A DNA stretch of 64,000 nt from positions 204,873 to 268,872 of the forward strand of contig JADKDJ010000006.1 in assembly GCA_016718405.1 (NCBI GenBank). The letters run 5' to 3'. Positions 34,296-42,218 of the stretch are shown piece by piece. The notes below the pieces were generated by a model. The model made no database searches. It was not told the DNA's origin and worked only from the letters and a program-made list of their open reading frames with translations. Origin of the DNA: Candidatus Rhodoferax odensensis. Lineage in GTDB: Bacteria; Pseudomonadota; Gammaproteobacteria; Burkholderiales; Burkholderiaceae_C. Every line of letters starts with the position of its first letter. Within the stretch, counting starts at the first letter, position 1. Position numbers and translations under genes: made by a program.

Positions 34296-34391
34296 GAAGC
34301 GAAGATGGTTGGCCGCAACGATGGAAGACCCGCACGCAGCCGAGTCGCCTTGGCCTTGGTATTGGAGTCGCCGCGCGCCCCTCCGCCCGCC

Positions 34392-34470
34392 GCAGCGTGA
34401 GAGCGTTGGCGGGTGACCGATTTGTGCGCATTTGGCACCATGAGGGCACCGGCCAACGCTCTCACGCTGC
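34392..34470. repeat. Long hairpin element, copy B (inverted relative to copy A)
   Basis: Arms 34392-34418 and 34444-34470 pair over 27 positions with two mismatches; the outer 19 bp (GCAGCGTGAGAGCGTTGGC and its complement) are perfect. The 25-nt loop, 34419-34443, is the reverse complement of the loop of copy A except for one base. About eight bases next to the loop are also similar in both copies. The arms share only a GCGTT-GC core with copy A, so pairing has been kept while sequence changed. Confidence 0.85.
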
Positions 34471-34494
34471 CACCCAACCAAGCACGACAGTGGT

Positions 34495-36231
34495 TCATGC
34501 GGAGAACCCCCCAGAAGGCAAAGGCCCAGACAAGGCCCGCTCCACCTCCGCCGCCGCCACGCCGTAATCGCGCTCTGCAGCCTCGGGCGAAATAACGCCA
34601 TTGCGAATCTCTTGCGCCAGCAGCGCACGATCACGCAGCAACGGATCGCCGTAGCCGCCGCCCCCGCTGGCCACCTGGTGGTACACCGTGCCCAGCGGCA
34701 CGCCGGTGATCAGGTCCTTGTTCTTGGGCACCACGGTCTGGCCATCGGGGTAGTGCAGGCGGATGAAGTTCAGGCCCGCGTCCTGGCCACCGAACAGGCC
34801 AAAGGCGGGCTCGAAGTCGCCATCGCCAAAGGTCACAAGTTGCGTGTCGGGCGAGCCAATGCGAAAGATCGTCTCCACCCCCAGGCCGCCACGCCATTGG
34901 CCGGCGCCGGCCGAATCGGCCAGCAATTCATGCTTGATCAGCGTGTGCGGGGTTTGCTGCTCGAACATCTCGTAGTCCTGGTCCAGCACGCCACCGGACG
35001 CGTCGATCATGCCGATGTGGTCATAACCATCGGTGCCGCGCATCGCGCCGGAGCCGCCCTTGAGGCCCATAAAGCCGATGTCCACATACTTCTCATTGGT
35101 ACGCGGGTCGATGCCGGTGGTGAGCGAGGCCAGCAGGTTGTTCCAGCCGGCCGTCACACGCTCGGGCATCACCGGCGCCAAGGCGCGCTGGATCGCATCG
35201 GCGTTGGGTGGACACAGGTGATTGCCAAAGGTGGTGGCCTTGGGGTAGGCGGCGTTCAGGATGGTGCCCTCGGGAATGACGATCTCGATCGGCTGCACCA
35301 TGCCCTCGTTGTGCGGGATGTCGGGGTTGACCATCTGCAGCAGCGTCAGGATGGTGGCCGAGGCGCTCGAGGTGAAGGTGCCGTTGACGAAGCCGTTGGT
35401 CTGCGCGTCGGTGCGCGAGTAGTCGAACTTGATGTTCTTCTCGCCCACCGTGATGTCCACCCGAATGGTGAACTTGGAGCCGACGTGTCGGCCGTCGTAG
35501 TAAACGAAGCCTTCGCCCGAATACCGGCCCTGCGGGATCTTGGCAATCTCGGCTTCCATCATCTTGCGGGTGGCCTCGAACAGCGCCTGTTTGTGCGCCT
35601 GAAAGCTCGGCACACCGTACTTTTTGAGCAGCTCCAGCATGCGCCGCTCACCCACCGTGCAGGCGCCCATTTCGGCCTTCATGTCGTGCTGCACGATGTC
35701 CAGCCGCACGTTGGCAAAGATCAGGCCCCACACGTCCTTGCGCAACTTGCCGCGCTCCACCACCTTGACCGGGGGAATGCGCAAGGCTTCCTGCCACACC
35801 TCCACGGCGTTGGGGTTGTAGCCACCGGCCACGTTGCCGCCGATGTCGGCCTGGTGGCCTTTGACTGCTGTCCACGCCACCAGTTCGCCATCCAGAAACA
35901 CCGGCTTGAAGGCCGCCACGTCGTTGTTCTGGTTGCCCAGGCTGAACACATCGTTGTGGAAGATCACATCGCCGGGGTAGATCTCGTCGCCAAAAAATTC
36001 CTTGATGTATTTGCACACCGGTGCCAGCGAGAAGGCCAGGATCGGCAGGTTCTCGGTCTGCTCCAGCATGTTGCCGTCGGCGTCGTACAGGCCGGTAACG
36101 TAGTCCTTGGCCTCGCACAGAATCGGCGAGCGAGTGGTCTGCGCCATCGAGATGCTCATCTCGTCGGTGATCGCCTTGAACGAGCGCGCATACACCGACA
36201 GCAGGATGGGATCGATCTTGGTATTGCTCAT
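34495..36231 (-). CDS. hyuB: Hydantoinase B/oxoprolinase family subunit (HyuB)
   Basis: 578 residues from the ATG at 36231, overlapping the hyuA stop by 4 bp. HyuB signatures: AQTTRSPILCEAKDYVTGLYD at the N-terminus and VIFHNDVFSLGNQNNDVAAF, a likely metal and substrate region, then KGHQADIGGNVAG. HyuAB pairs use ATP to hydrolyse cyclic amides (hydantoins, 5-oxoproline, caprolactam) or, in acetone and acetophenone carboxylases, to carboxylate ketones. The setting among CoA-ester genes does not tell which applies. No gamma-type third subunit is nearby. Confidence 0.9.
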   Translation of the reverse strand: MSNTKIDPILLSVYARSFKAITDEMSISMAQTTRSPILCEAKDYVTGLYDADGNMLEQTENLPILAFSLAPVCKYIKEFFGDEIYPGDVIFHNDVFSLGNQNNDVAAFKPVFLDGELVAWTAVKGHQADIGGNVAGGYNPNAVEVWQEALRIPPVKVVERGKLRKDVWGLIFANVRLDIVQHDMKAEMGACTVGERRMLELLKKYGVPSFQAHKQALFEATRKMMEAEIAKIPQGRYSGEGFVYYDGRHVGSKFTIRVDITVGEKNIKFDYSRTDAQTNGFVNGTFTSSASATILTLLQMVNPDIPHNEGMVQPIEIVIPEGTILNAAYPKATTFGNHLCPPNADAIQRALAPVMPERVTAGWNNLLASLTTGIDPRTNEKYVDIGFMGLKGGSGAMRGTDGYDHIGMIDASGGVLDQDYEMFEQQTPHTLIKHELLADSAGAGQWRGGLGVETIFRIGSPDTQLVTFGDGDFEPAFGLFGGQDAGLNFIRLHYPDGQTVVPKNKDLITGVPLGTVYHQVASGGGGYGDPLLRDRALLAQEIRNGVISPEAAERDYGVAAAEVERALSGPLPSGGFSA

Positions 36232-38348
36232 GCCACGGCCTCCTCTTTGATACACGACGCCACCAGGTCTTCACGGCCCTTGGCGTACAGGGCAAACGAG
36301 CCCAGCGCATCGACCACGCAGTCGTAACCGTTGCTGATGAAGATGGCCGTGGTCTGCTGCTCGATCATGGCCGGTCCCGGCACCCGGTTGCCGTGCGCCA
36401 GGCGGTGGCCGTCGTAGACCGGTACGCTGGCAAAAGCGCGGGTTTCGGGCAGGTAGACGGCGCGCTTGCCCTTGAGTGCGTGGTCGCTTCCGGCACCGGC
36501 CCAAGCCTGTTCGCGGTACGTGGGTTTGCTGGTGGTCCCCAGCGCTTGCAAGCGCACGTTGATGATCTCGATGGGCGTGTTCTCCTGCGCCAGCGAATAG
36601 CCGTACAGGCGGTTGTGCTCGGCGTGAAAAGCTTGCGCCAGGCCACTGGCATCGTGTGCCTTGAGCAAGTTCGGTGGCACCGCCATGGACACCTCGTGGT
36701 ATTGCTTGAGGTAGCGGCAGTCAAAGCGCACTTCAAACTGGCGCTGCGCCGGGGCGATGTTCTCACTTTCCAGTTGGCGTGCGCCGTCTTGGCGCATGCC
36801 TTCCAGTAAGGCGTCCAGACGTGGCCAGTCGATGGCGTTCAGGCGCGAGACAAAGGTGCGCACAAAGTCGTGTTTGAGTTCGCTCAGCAGCATGCCAAAA
36901 GCGCACAGTACCGAGGACTCACGCGGCACGATTTGCAGCGGGATTTCCAGCTCGTTGCAAATCAGGCAGGAGTGAATGGGGCCAGCGCCACCGGCCGGGA
37001 TGAAGGGGAACTCGCGCGGGTCGAAGCCGCGTTTGATGGTGACCTCGCGCACGCCTTGGGCCATGTTGTTGCAGGCCACGCGATACATGCCGGCGGCGGC
37101 TTCCTCGATCGACAGGCCCATGGGCTTGGCGATGTGCTCCTCTATCGCGGCGCGCGCGGCGGCCACGTCCAGGCGCATCTTGCCGCCGGCAAAGTAGCCC
37201 GGGTCCAGGTAGCCCAGCACCACGTTGGCATCGGTGGTGGTGGGTAGCCTGCCGCCCCTGCCGTAACAAGCCGGGCCGGGGTCGGCGCCGGCGCTTTGCG
37301 GCCCCATGCGCAGCATGCCGCCTTGATCGAGCCAGCCAATCGAACCGCCCCCGGCGCCGATGGTGTGGATGTCGAGCATGGGCAACGCGATCTTGTGGCG
37401 CGCAATCTCGCCGTCGTTCTTGACCAGCGGCGCGCCGACGGCGACCGAGGCCTCGAAGCTGGTGCCACCCATGTCGGTCGTGATGCATTGGGTCTGGCCA
37501 TGTTGGCGCACGTAGAACAGCCCCGCCACCGGGCCACCAGCCGGGCCGGACAACAAGGTGAGCGCCGCCTTCTCGCGTGCCAGTTGCGGCGAAATCACGC
37601 CGCCGTTGGACTGCATGATCAGCAGCAGGCCCTTGAAGCCAATGCCCTGCAAGCGCCCGACCAACTGATCAAGATAGTGGTTGAGCTTGGGGCCAACATA
37701 GGAGTTCAGCGCGGTGGTGCTGACCCGCTCGTAGAAGCGGATCGAGGGCAGCACGTCGGTCGAGACCGACAGGTACGCGCCCGGCAGCTCCTGGCGCACC
37801 AGCGCGGCAGCGGTTTGCTCGTGCGCTGAGTTGGCGAAGGAATTCATGAAGCAGATCGACACCGCCTGCACGCCCTCGGCCTTGAACAAGGCGATGGCGC
37901 GGCGCACCTCATCGAGGTCCAGCGCTTGTGTCTCCATGCCGTTGCGGTCCACCCGTGCGCTTAAGCCCACGCGCAGGTAGCGTGGCACCAGCGGCGCCAC
38001 GTTGGTGTAGCGGTTGTTGTACTGCTCCTCACGAATGCCACGGCGCATCTCCAGCGCATCTCGCACACCCTCGGTGGTGAGCAGTCCGCCCTTGGCGCCG
38101 GTGCCTGTGAGTGTGGCGTTGGTGGTGACGGTGGTGCCATGCACGATGGTGGCTATGCAGGCGGCAAACTGCTCCAGCGTTTGCGGTGGGTCTTGCGCTG
38201 CCGCCATGTCGCGCAGGCCGTTGACCACGGCGATTGATGGATCAGTCGGCGTGGAGAGCGACTTGAAAATGAGCGGGTCCGCGCCATCGCGCGTAAGCAC
38301 GAAGTCGGTAAAGGTGCCGCCAACGTCGATTCCGATCTTGAGTGTCAT
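36228..38348 (-). CDS. hyuA: Hydantoinase A/oxoprolinase family subunit (HyuA)
   Basis: 706 residues. The N-terminus has the actin-like phosphate-binding motif KIGIDVGGTFTDFVL (residues 4-18), followed by HGTTVTTNATLTGTGAKGG and, further on, TDMGGTSFEASV and IGAGGGSIGWLD, as in acetone carboxylase beta and 5-oxoprolinase. It provides the ATP-dependent activation for HyuB. It ends inside the hyuB start and begins 12 bp after the acyl-CoA ligase stop, so ligase, hyuA and hyuB form one transcription unit. Confidence 0.92.
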   Translation of the reverse strand: MTLKIGIDVGGTFTDFVLTRDGADPLIFKSLSTPTDPSIAVVNGLRDMAAAQDPPQTLEQFAACIATIVHGTTVTTNATLTGTGAKGGLLTTEGVRDALEMRRGIREEQYNNRYTNVAPLVPRYLRVGLSARVDRNGMETQALDLDEVRRAIALFKAEGVQAVSICFMNSFANSAHEQTAAALVRQELPGAYLSVSTDVLPSIRFYERVSTTALNSYVGPKLNHYLDQLVGRLQGIGFKGLLLIMQSNGGVISPQLAREKAALTLLSGPAGGPVAGLFYVRQHGQTQCITTDMGGTSFEASVAVGAPLVKNDGEIARHKIALPMLDIHTIGAGGGSIGWLDQGGMLRMGPQSAGADPGPACYGRGGRLPTTTDANVVLGYLDPGYFAGGKMRLDVAAARAAIEEHIAKPMGLSIEEAAAGMYRVACNNMAQGVREVTIKRGFDPREFPFIPAGGAGPIHSCLICNELEIPLQIVPRESSVLCAFGMLLSELKHDFVRTFVSRLNAIDWPRLDALLEGMRQDGARQLESENIAPAQRQFEVRFDCRYLKQYHEVSMAVPPNLLKAHDASGLAQAFHAEHNRLYGYSLAQENTPIEIINVRLQALGTTSKPTYREQAWAGAGSDHALKGKRAVYLPETRAFASVPVYDGHRLAHGNRVPGPAMIEQQTTAIFISNGYDCVVDALGSFALYAKGREDLVASCIKEEAVA

Positions 38349-38360
38349 GTCAGTTCCTGA

Positions 38361-40028
38361 TCAGTTGAGCGCAGAGCAATGGGGGTCAGATCCCGATTCA
38401 GGACAGTTGCCAGCTCGGCGCGAACCCGCATCCAACGAAATCGGGCTCTGCCCCCCATTGCGTTGCCCGCCTTCGCCAGCCAAGCTGGCCTTGAGTTTCT
38501 CGCGCTGCAGCTTGCCCAGCGCGGTGCGCGGCAGGCTCTGGAGCACCACCACCTCGCGCGGCAGCTTGTAGCGGGCGACCCGGCCTTCGAGCAGGGCCAA
38601 CACGCGCTCGGGCGCGGCGTGCTGCCCGGCCTTGGGTACCACCACTGCCACCACCGCTTCGCCCCAACGCTCGTGCGCACGACCCACCACCGCCACCTCG
38701 GCAAACTCGGCGCTGGCGTTGAGGATGTTCTCCAGCTCCGCCGGGTAGATGTTCTCGCCGCCGGAGATGATTACGTCTTTGCAGCGGCCGTCCACATACA
38801 GGAAGCCTTCGGCGTCTTGATGACCCACGTCGCCCGTGTGGTACCAACCGTCCGCCAACACCGACTGAGATTCGGTGGGTTTGCCCCAGTAGCCCTTCAT
38901 CACATTGGGGCCACGCACCCAGATCTCGCCGCTTTCACCGGGCGCAACGTCCTGGCCGACATCATCGACCAGACGCAGTTCGCAATGCAGCGCCGCCTTG
39001 CCGACCGAGCCCGGATGCAGCGACGCGTCGGCGGTGCGCTGGTAGGCGGCAATCGGGCAGGTTTCGCTGGCGCCATAGACCTGCAACAGCGGCACCGCTG
39101 CGCGCAAGTGCTTGCGGTAGCTGGCCTCGCCAATGATGGTCGAGCCGGTGGTGATGGCCCGCAGATTAGGCGCCTGTAGGCTGGCCCAACGCGGATCGGC
39201 GGCCAGCAAGTCAAGCTGGGCCGGTACCAGCACAGTGAGCGTGACGCCTTGGTTCTCCAGCGCGTCGATCACCGCCGCCGGCTCGAAGCGCGGCTGCAGG
39301 ATGACGCTGGCGCCGGCATGCAAGGCCGGTAGCGTCTGGATGTTGAGTCCGCCCACGTGGAACAGCGGCAGGCTGGTCAGCACCACATCGGCGCTGCTCA
39401 GGTCGTGCATGTGTGCGCTGTTGACGGCGTTGAAGAACAGCGCCTCCTGCGTCAGCAGCACGCCTTTGGGCGAGCCGGTGGAGCCTGAGGTGTAGCACAG
39501 CAGCACTGGCGACTGCGGCGTGCCTGCGTCGGGCAGGGTCATCTTGGCGGTTGGCGCACAAAGGGCAGCCGCGCGCGCCGTGTCCGCAGTGGGCCACTCC
39601 TGGGCCAGCGCAGCGTCCCACGCTTGCCAGCACGGCGGCGTGGCGCCCGTGGCAATGCAGCACAGCCCGGCGAGAGCGTCGCCCTGCGCTGCCATGGTTT
39701 CAACAAAGGGCGGCTCCACCACCAGCACGCGCGGCTGGCAGTCGGCCAGCATGGCACGGTGCTCGGGCGGCGCCAGACGCCACGACAAGGGCACAAACAT
39801 CGCCCCCAGGCGCGCGCAGGCAAACAGCAACAGCAACTGCTCGGCACTGTTGTAGCCGAGGTGCGCCACCCGGTCACCCGGCACCACGCCCTGCGCGGCC
39901 AGCATGGCGGTTGTTTGATCGACGCCCTGATGCAGTTCGCGGTAGCTCCAGACGCTCGCACCGCAGCGCAGCGCGACCTTGGTCGGCGTGAAGTTGGCGT
40001 GCCGTTCAATCCAGTGCGACAGATTCAT
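38361..40028 (-). CDS. Acyl-CoA ligase (AMP-forming) with repeat-derived C-terminal tail
   Basis: 555 residues from the ATG at 40028, which has GAGGT upstream. AMP-binding signature LLCYTSGSTGSPKGVLLT, the adenylate motif YGASETCPIAAY, the hinge WYHTGDVGHQDAEGFLYVDG and the C-terminal Lys in LPRTALGKLQR are all present. The enzyme forms an acyl-CoA from a free acid, probably the pathway entry step. The normal C-terminus is reached about ten residues past the catalytic Lys; the last 33 residues are encoded by the palindromic repeat at 38377-38460 and are probably not functional. Confidence 0.9.
   Translation of the reverse strand: MNLSHWIERHANFTPTKVALRCGASVWSYRELHQGVDQTTAMLAAQGVVPGDRVAHLGYNSAEQLLLLFACARLGAMFVPLSWRLAPPEHRAMLADCQPRVLVVEPPFVETMAAQGDALAGLCCIATGATPPCWQAWDAALAQEWPTADTARAAALCAPTAKMTLPDAGTPQSPVLLCYTSGSTGSPKGVLLTQEALFFNAVNSAHMHDLSSADVVLTSLPLFHVGGLNIQTLPALHAGASVILQPRFEPAAVIDALENQGVTLTVLVPAQLDLLAADPRWASLQAPNLRAITTGSTIIGEASYRKHLRAAVPLLQVYGASETCPIAAYQRTADASLHPGSVGKAALHCELRLVDDVGQDVAPGESGEIWVRGPNVMKGYWGKPTESQSVLADGWYHTGDVGHQDAEGFLYVDGRCKDVIISGGENIYPAELENILNASAEFAEVAVVGRAHERWGEAVVAVVVPKAGQHAAPERVLALLEGRVARYKLPREVVVLQSLPRTALGKLQREKLKASLAGEGGQRNGGQSPISLDAGSRRAGNCPESGSDPHCSALN
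38377..38460. repeat. Palindromic GGGGTCAGA-type repeat inside the ligase 3' end
   Basis: CAATGGGGGTCAGATCCCGA (38377-38396, pairing to 38398) and its inverse near-copy at 38439-38460 match in 20 of 22 positions around a 40-nt spacer. The core GGGGTCAGATCCC recurs in variant form at 15111-15150. No transposase is present. The element replaced or extended the end of the ligase gene. Confidence 0.75.
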
Positions 40029-40036
40029 GGTGACCT

Positions 40037-40123
40037 CGTCATTGCGAGGAGGCACAGCCGACGCGGCAATCCATCTTGGTGCGCCAGCATGGATCGCCAC
40101 GGCCGGTCGGCCTCGCGATGACG
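40037..40123. repeat. Dispersed palindromic repeat of the CGTCATTGCGAG type
   Basis: The element opens with CGTCATTGCGAGG and closes with CCTCGCGATGACG, inverted copies, with a second inverted pair inside (CGGCAATCCAT and ATGGATCGCC). Elements with these ends are widespread intergenic repeats in proteobacteria. It lies in the 127-bp gap between thiolase and ligase genes, 8 bp upstream of the ligase ATG, and could form a hairpin in the transcript. Confidence 0.7.
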
Positions 40124-40155
40124 GACAAGTGTGGTTGTCACGGTCGGCGCCTTCG

Positions 40156-41363
40156 TCAACGCCGGTCCACCACGTCGAGCACCACGGCCATGGCCGAGTC
40201 ACCGGCTGCGCAGCCGGTAAACAGGCCGCGGCCGCCGCCGCGCAGCGCCAACTCTTCGATCAGCTCGATGATCGAGCGTGTACCATCGGCGCCTGTGGAT
40301 GGCCCCAGACCAGCGAGCAGCCGTAGTGGTTCATGTCCGCCACCTTCACGCCCATTTGCCGCGCGAAGTACAGATCGTTGAGGGCAAACGGGTTGTGGGT
40401 TTTGATGGCATCAATCTGGCCAATGGCAAGGCCGGCCTGCGCCAGTGCACGCTGCGCCGCCGGCACCGTGGCCTCGGGCATACGTGCCAGGCCCACGCGC
40501 GCCTGACCAAAGCCAAGCAGGCGCACGGCCATCTTCGGGTTGGTGGACAGCGCCGCCGCGCGCTCAGGGCTGGCCACTAGGATGGCGGCGTTACCGTCGG
40601 CCGGGTGCGTCTGCGCGCCAAAGGTGACCGTGCCGCCGGGGCGCACCGGCTGCAACTTCGCCAGCCCCTCGGGCGTGGAGTGGCTGATGCCTTCGTCACC
40701 GGCGAGCGTGGCCACGGTCTTGCGCAGGTTGGCGGCGGGCACCTCGAATGGCAGCGTCATGAAGCGGCGCAAAAAGGCCGAGTCGTCCTGCAATGCGGTG
40801 CGGTACTGCGCCTCGCGCATCAGCACCAGTTCGTGCTGTTCAGCGGTACTAAAGCCCTGATCGCGCGCCACGTTTTCGGCGGTTTCCAACATGGCGTGGC
40901 CACCCAGCGGGTCGCAATCAAAGTTGCCCAGCACCCAGTCTTCGTGCGCGCCGGTGCCGCCCACGCCCTTGGGGTTGGGGTAATAGAGGTGCGGGCCGTT
41001 GGAGGTGCGGTCGCAGGTAACGCCCAGCGCCACGCTGGCCATACCGCTTTGCACCTCCTGCGCGCAGGCCAGCAGCACGCGCACGCCGGTAGCGCAGGCC
41101 TGCATGACGGTGGGACCGCCCACCTGTGCCAAGCCGGCCAGACCGGTCAGCCAGGGCAGGCCATAGAAGGCATGTTTTTGCGGCACCGACATGCCCAACA
41201 CGCCGTAGTCGATCTGCTCGCCGGCGATGTTGCGCCGTGCCAGCGCTTGCCGGGTCACGTGCGCGGCAAACTCGATGCTGTGCAGGTGCGCGAAGCTGCC
41301 TTGCCAGCGCACAAAGGGCGTGCTCCAGTAGGCGCCGTAGGGAATTTCTGCGTGTGGTGACAT
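40156..41363 (-). pseudogene. Thiolase family protein (SCP2-type acetyl-CoA acetyltransferase), frameshifted near the C-terminus
   Basis: Thiolase of the lipid-transfer/SCP2 branch. Nucleophilic Cys in VMQACATGVRV, the His of THNPFALND, and the C-terminal YGCSLVWGHPQAP are present. The open frame stops at 40260 after an unrelated short tail, but the next frame continues with RSIIELIEELALRGGGRG and LFTGCAAGDSAMAVV to a stop at 40156. Adding one C at 40283-40284 gives a 402-residue protein of normal length. Sequencing error is likely. First gene of the minus-strand operon downstream of the GntR regulator. Confidence 0.83.
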
Positions 41364-41401
41364 GCTGCGAAGTCCTGTGCCGGGTTGGACGGTTGGGGCG
41401 C

Positions 41402-42109
41402 TTAAGGCCCGGGCAGTGCGCCCTCTTCGCGCGCCTCGCGTTCGATCTCGTCAAGCGCCAGGCGCAGGTATTTGCGCGCGGTCTCCAGGTGCTCGCCCAT
41501 CACGCGCTGCGCAGCCGCCGCGTCGCGCTTTTTGAGCGCCGCCAGGATGTTCTTCATGCCGGCGAGCGCCGCTTTGCGCGCCGGCAAGCTGCCCAGCGTC
41601 AGCACGCGCAGGTAACGCACGTGACCGGCGTACAGGTCGATCGCGCGGGTCAGGCGGCTGTTGTGAAGTTGCGCTTGCCAAGTCTGGTGAAAGCGCGCGT
41701 TGGCATCGCTAAAACCTTCGGAGTCGTTCGCGGCGTCGGCTGCCTGTGCTTGCGCCAACGCATCGGCCAGTTCCTGCAGCGCCACCGGGTCAGCCTCGCC
41801 CTGGGCCACCAACGCCAGCGCGGCCGGCTCCAGGATGCCGCGCAGTTGGTAGATCTCGTCGACATCAGCGTCCGACAGTATCGGCACCATGAAGCTGCGC
41901 CCCTCCACCGCGATCAGGCCCTCGCTGAGCAGGCGCGCCAGCGCTTCGCGCACGGGGGTGCGCGATACGCCCAGGCGCAGCGACAGCGTCGCCTCCTGCA
42001 AGGGCTGACCGGGCCGGATGACGTGGCTGCCCAAGTAATCACGCAGGGTCTTGTAAACCTGATCGGCCAGGCCCTCGGGGCGGTTGATGGGGGTCAAATT
42101 GGGCGGCAT
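41402..42109 (-). CDS. GntR family transcriptional regulator, FCD (FadR-like) subfamily
   Basis: 235 residues. The N-terminal winged helix-turn-helix contains LRLGVSRTPVREALARLLSEG, the GntR recognition segment, and the C-terminal all-helical FCD domain has the acidic and His residues that usually bind metal or acid ligands (DANARFH and HLETARKYL). Sits between the operon it precedes (38 bp to thiolase) and the divergent dehydrogenase/hydratase gene, so it probably controls both from the operator in the 109-bp divergent gap, with a pathway acid or acyl-CoA as ligand. Confidence 0.92.
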   Translation of the reverse strand: MPPNLTPINRPEGLADQVYKTLRDYLGSHVIRPGQPLQEATLSLRLGVSRTPVREALARLLSEGLIAVEGRSFMVPILSDADVDEIYQLRGILEPAALALVAQGEADPVALQELADALAQAQAADAANDSEGFSDANARFHQTWQAQLHNSRLTRAIDLYAGHVRYLRVLTLGSLPARKAALAGMKNILAALKKRDAAAAQRVMGEHLETARKYLRLALDEIEREAREEGALPGP

Positions 42110-42143
42110 GCTGTAGAACTCTCTAGACGGTACTTTGTGTTCG

Positions 42144-42156
42144 GTATACGATATAC
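42144..42156. promoter_or_regulatory. Candidate GntR/FCD operator
   Basis: GTATACGATATAC is a perfect inverted repeat (GTATA-CGA-TATAC) in the only divergent promoter region of the catabolic cluster. FCD-type GntR regulators typically bind short palindromes with GTATAC-like or TNGTNNNACNA cores. It is AT-rich against a GC-rich background. Confidence 0.55.
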
Positions 42157-42218
42157 ACGCAATCCGTCAGTGTCAACCACTGCGACGCTAAAACTCACTT
42201 CGCCCTAGGGAAAGCCCC

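Noticed and set aside
34176..34494. Integron attC site or insertion sequence as the source of the two hairpins
   Set aside because: There are no conserved attC end motifs, no integrase or transposase, and no target duplication. The loop, not the ends, is the conserved part.
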